Made by a program: the position numbers and the translations under genes. Positions 63,546 through 64,000 of a stretch of 64,000 nt of DNA are shown in pieces. Source of the stretch: Affinundibacterium seohonense (GTDB lineage Bacteria; Pseudomonadota; Gammaproteobacteria; Burkholderiales; Burkholderiaceae_D). Positions within the stretch are counted from its first letter, which is position 1. Each line of letters begins with the position of its first letter. The notes under the pieces are model-generated. The model was given only the letters and a program-made list of their open reading frames with translations. It was not told where the DNA came from and did no database searches. The DNA is taken from positions 1 to 64,000 of the forward strand of contig NZ_JACOFW010000010.1 of NCBI RefSeq assembly GCF_014284305.1, in the 5' to 3' direction.

Positions 63546-64000
63546 ATGATCCGACCTAAACTTAGTATAAAAGCCCGCGCTTTGCGCTACCTCTCTATGC
63601 GTGAACACAGCCGTGTTGAGCTGGCTCGCAAGCTTTCCCCTTATGTGGAAGCGGACGATGAATTGAATGCACTTTTAAATTGGCTAGAGGAATCAAAATT
63701 TTTATCTGATCAACGCTTCTCAGAAGCCTTAGTGCATAAGCGACAGGCAAGATTCGGTAATCAGAAAATTTTGGCGGAGTTACAAAGTCACAATTTGAGC
63801 AAGGACGATTTGTCGAATATTAAGGATGAATTACAAGAATCGGAGATGCAAAGAGCGGTGGATGTCTTATGGCGTAAATTCGCCGCACCGCCTGTTGATC
63901 ATCATGAAAAGTCGAAACAAATGCATTTCCTAGCGCAACGAGGCTTCTCGAGCCGTGCAATTAGTTATGCCTTGCGCCAATCCCGTGATGATATTGGTGA
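63546..64000 (+). CDS. recX: regulatory protein RecX (3' truncated by window end)
   Basis: Open from ATG 63546 to the end of the window (151 codons, no stop). The start IRPKLSIKARALRYLSMREHSRVELARKLSP and LNWLEESKFLSDQRFSEALVHKRQARFGNQKI are typical RecX helical-repeat sequence. RecX binds RecA filaments and limits RecA activity. It follows recA, as usual. The C-terminus lies outside the window. Confidence 0.94.
   Translation, partial: MIRPKLSIKARALRYLSMREHSRVELARKLSPYVEADDELNALLNWLEESKFLSDQRFSEALVHKRQARFGNQKILAELQSHNLSKDDLSNIKDELQESEMQRAVDVLWRKFAAPPVDHHEKSKQMHFLAQRGFSSRAISYALRQSRDDIG

Overview
The window looks like chromosomal DNA from a betaproteobacterium, probably Burkholderiales/Oxalobacteraceae-like. 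This is inferred from the betaproteobacterial form of the 5S rRNA, the ybgC-tol-pal set, the recA-recX pair, the minor-pilin operon, and a TonB-receptor-rich sugar catabolic gene content. By eye the base composition is moderate, with AT-rich intergenic DNA. No species name is claimed.

Layout. 1-146: 3' part of a 5S rRNA and its terminator. 474-8065: a type IV pilus minor-pilin operon (two FimT-like pseudopilins, PilV, PilW, PilX, PilY1, a PilE-like pilin), ending at a terminator that overlaps the stop codon of the convergent nrdR. 8130-10031 (minus): nrdR and glyA. 10643-22989: an SDR dehydrogenase, then ybgC-tolQ-tolR, tamA-tamB, tolA-tolB-pal-cpoB, so the translocation and assembly module (TAM) genes sit inside the Tol-Pal cluster. 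23043-23296: two identical tRNA-Lys(UUU) genes with a consensus promoter.

23468-31980: a sucrose utilisation locus resembling the Xanthomonas sux arrangement (LacI regulator, TonB receptor, amylosucrase-family GH13 enzyme, fructokinase, GPH/MFS sucrose permease). A perfect 16-bp LacI-type palindrome overlaps the -35 box of the receptor promoter. 32107-35373: a methyltransferase, an exopolyphosphatase with a candidate Pho box, and a histone-H1-like Lys/Ala/Pro protein with a ribbon-helix-helix-like tail. 35908-48580: a second, maltodextrin-type locus (TonB receptor, tryptophan-halogenase-family flavoprotein, cation/proton antiporter, GPH/MFS permease, periplasmic alpha-amylase, GH31 alpha-glucosidase, LacI regulator). 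It has two CAAAGCGCTTTG-like palindromes upstream of the receptor and a 112-bp MITE-like palindrome before the amylase.

48725-56491: miscellaneous accessory genes (alpha/beta hydrolase, small membrane protein, DUF1801 protein, ATP-grasp-like protein, phospholipase D/cardiolipin synthase, TelA-like protein, YiaA/YiaB-like membrane protein, sulfotransferase). 57328-61643: a receptor-type c-di-GMP enzyme (periplasmic SBP3 domain, TM, PAS, PAS, degenerate GGDNF, intact EAL), translationally coupled to an orphan sugar/polyol-type binding protein. A gene-poor stretch lies upstream of this pair and an IS3-family transposase remnant lies directly downstream. 62279-64000: recA with a LexA box in its promoter, and recX running off the window end.

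The two sugar loci share one logic: outer-membrane receptor, periplasmic or cytoplasmic glycoside hydrolase, inner-membrane permease, local LacI repressor. The least explained units are the halogenase-family enzyme in the maltodextrin locus, the two-gene binding-protein/c-di-GMP module, and the three-gene set ending in an ATP-grasp-like enzyme.
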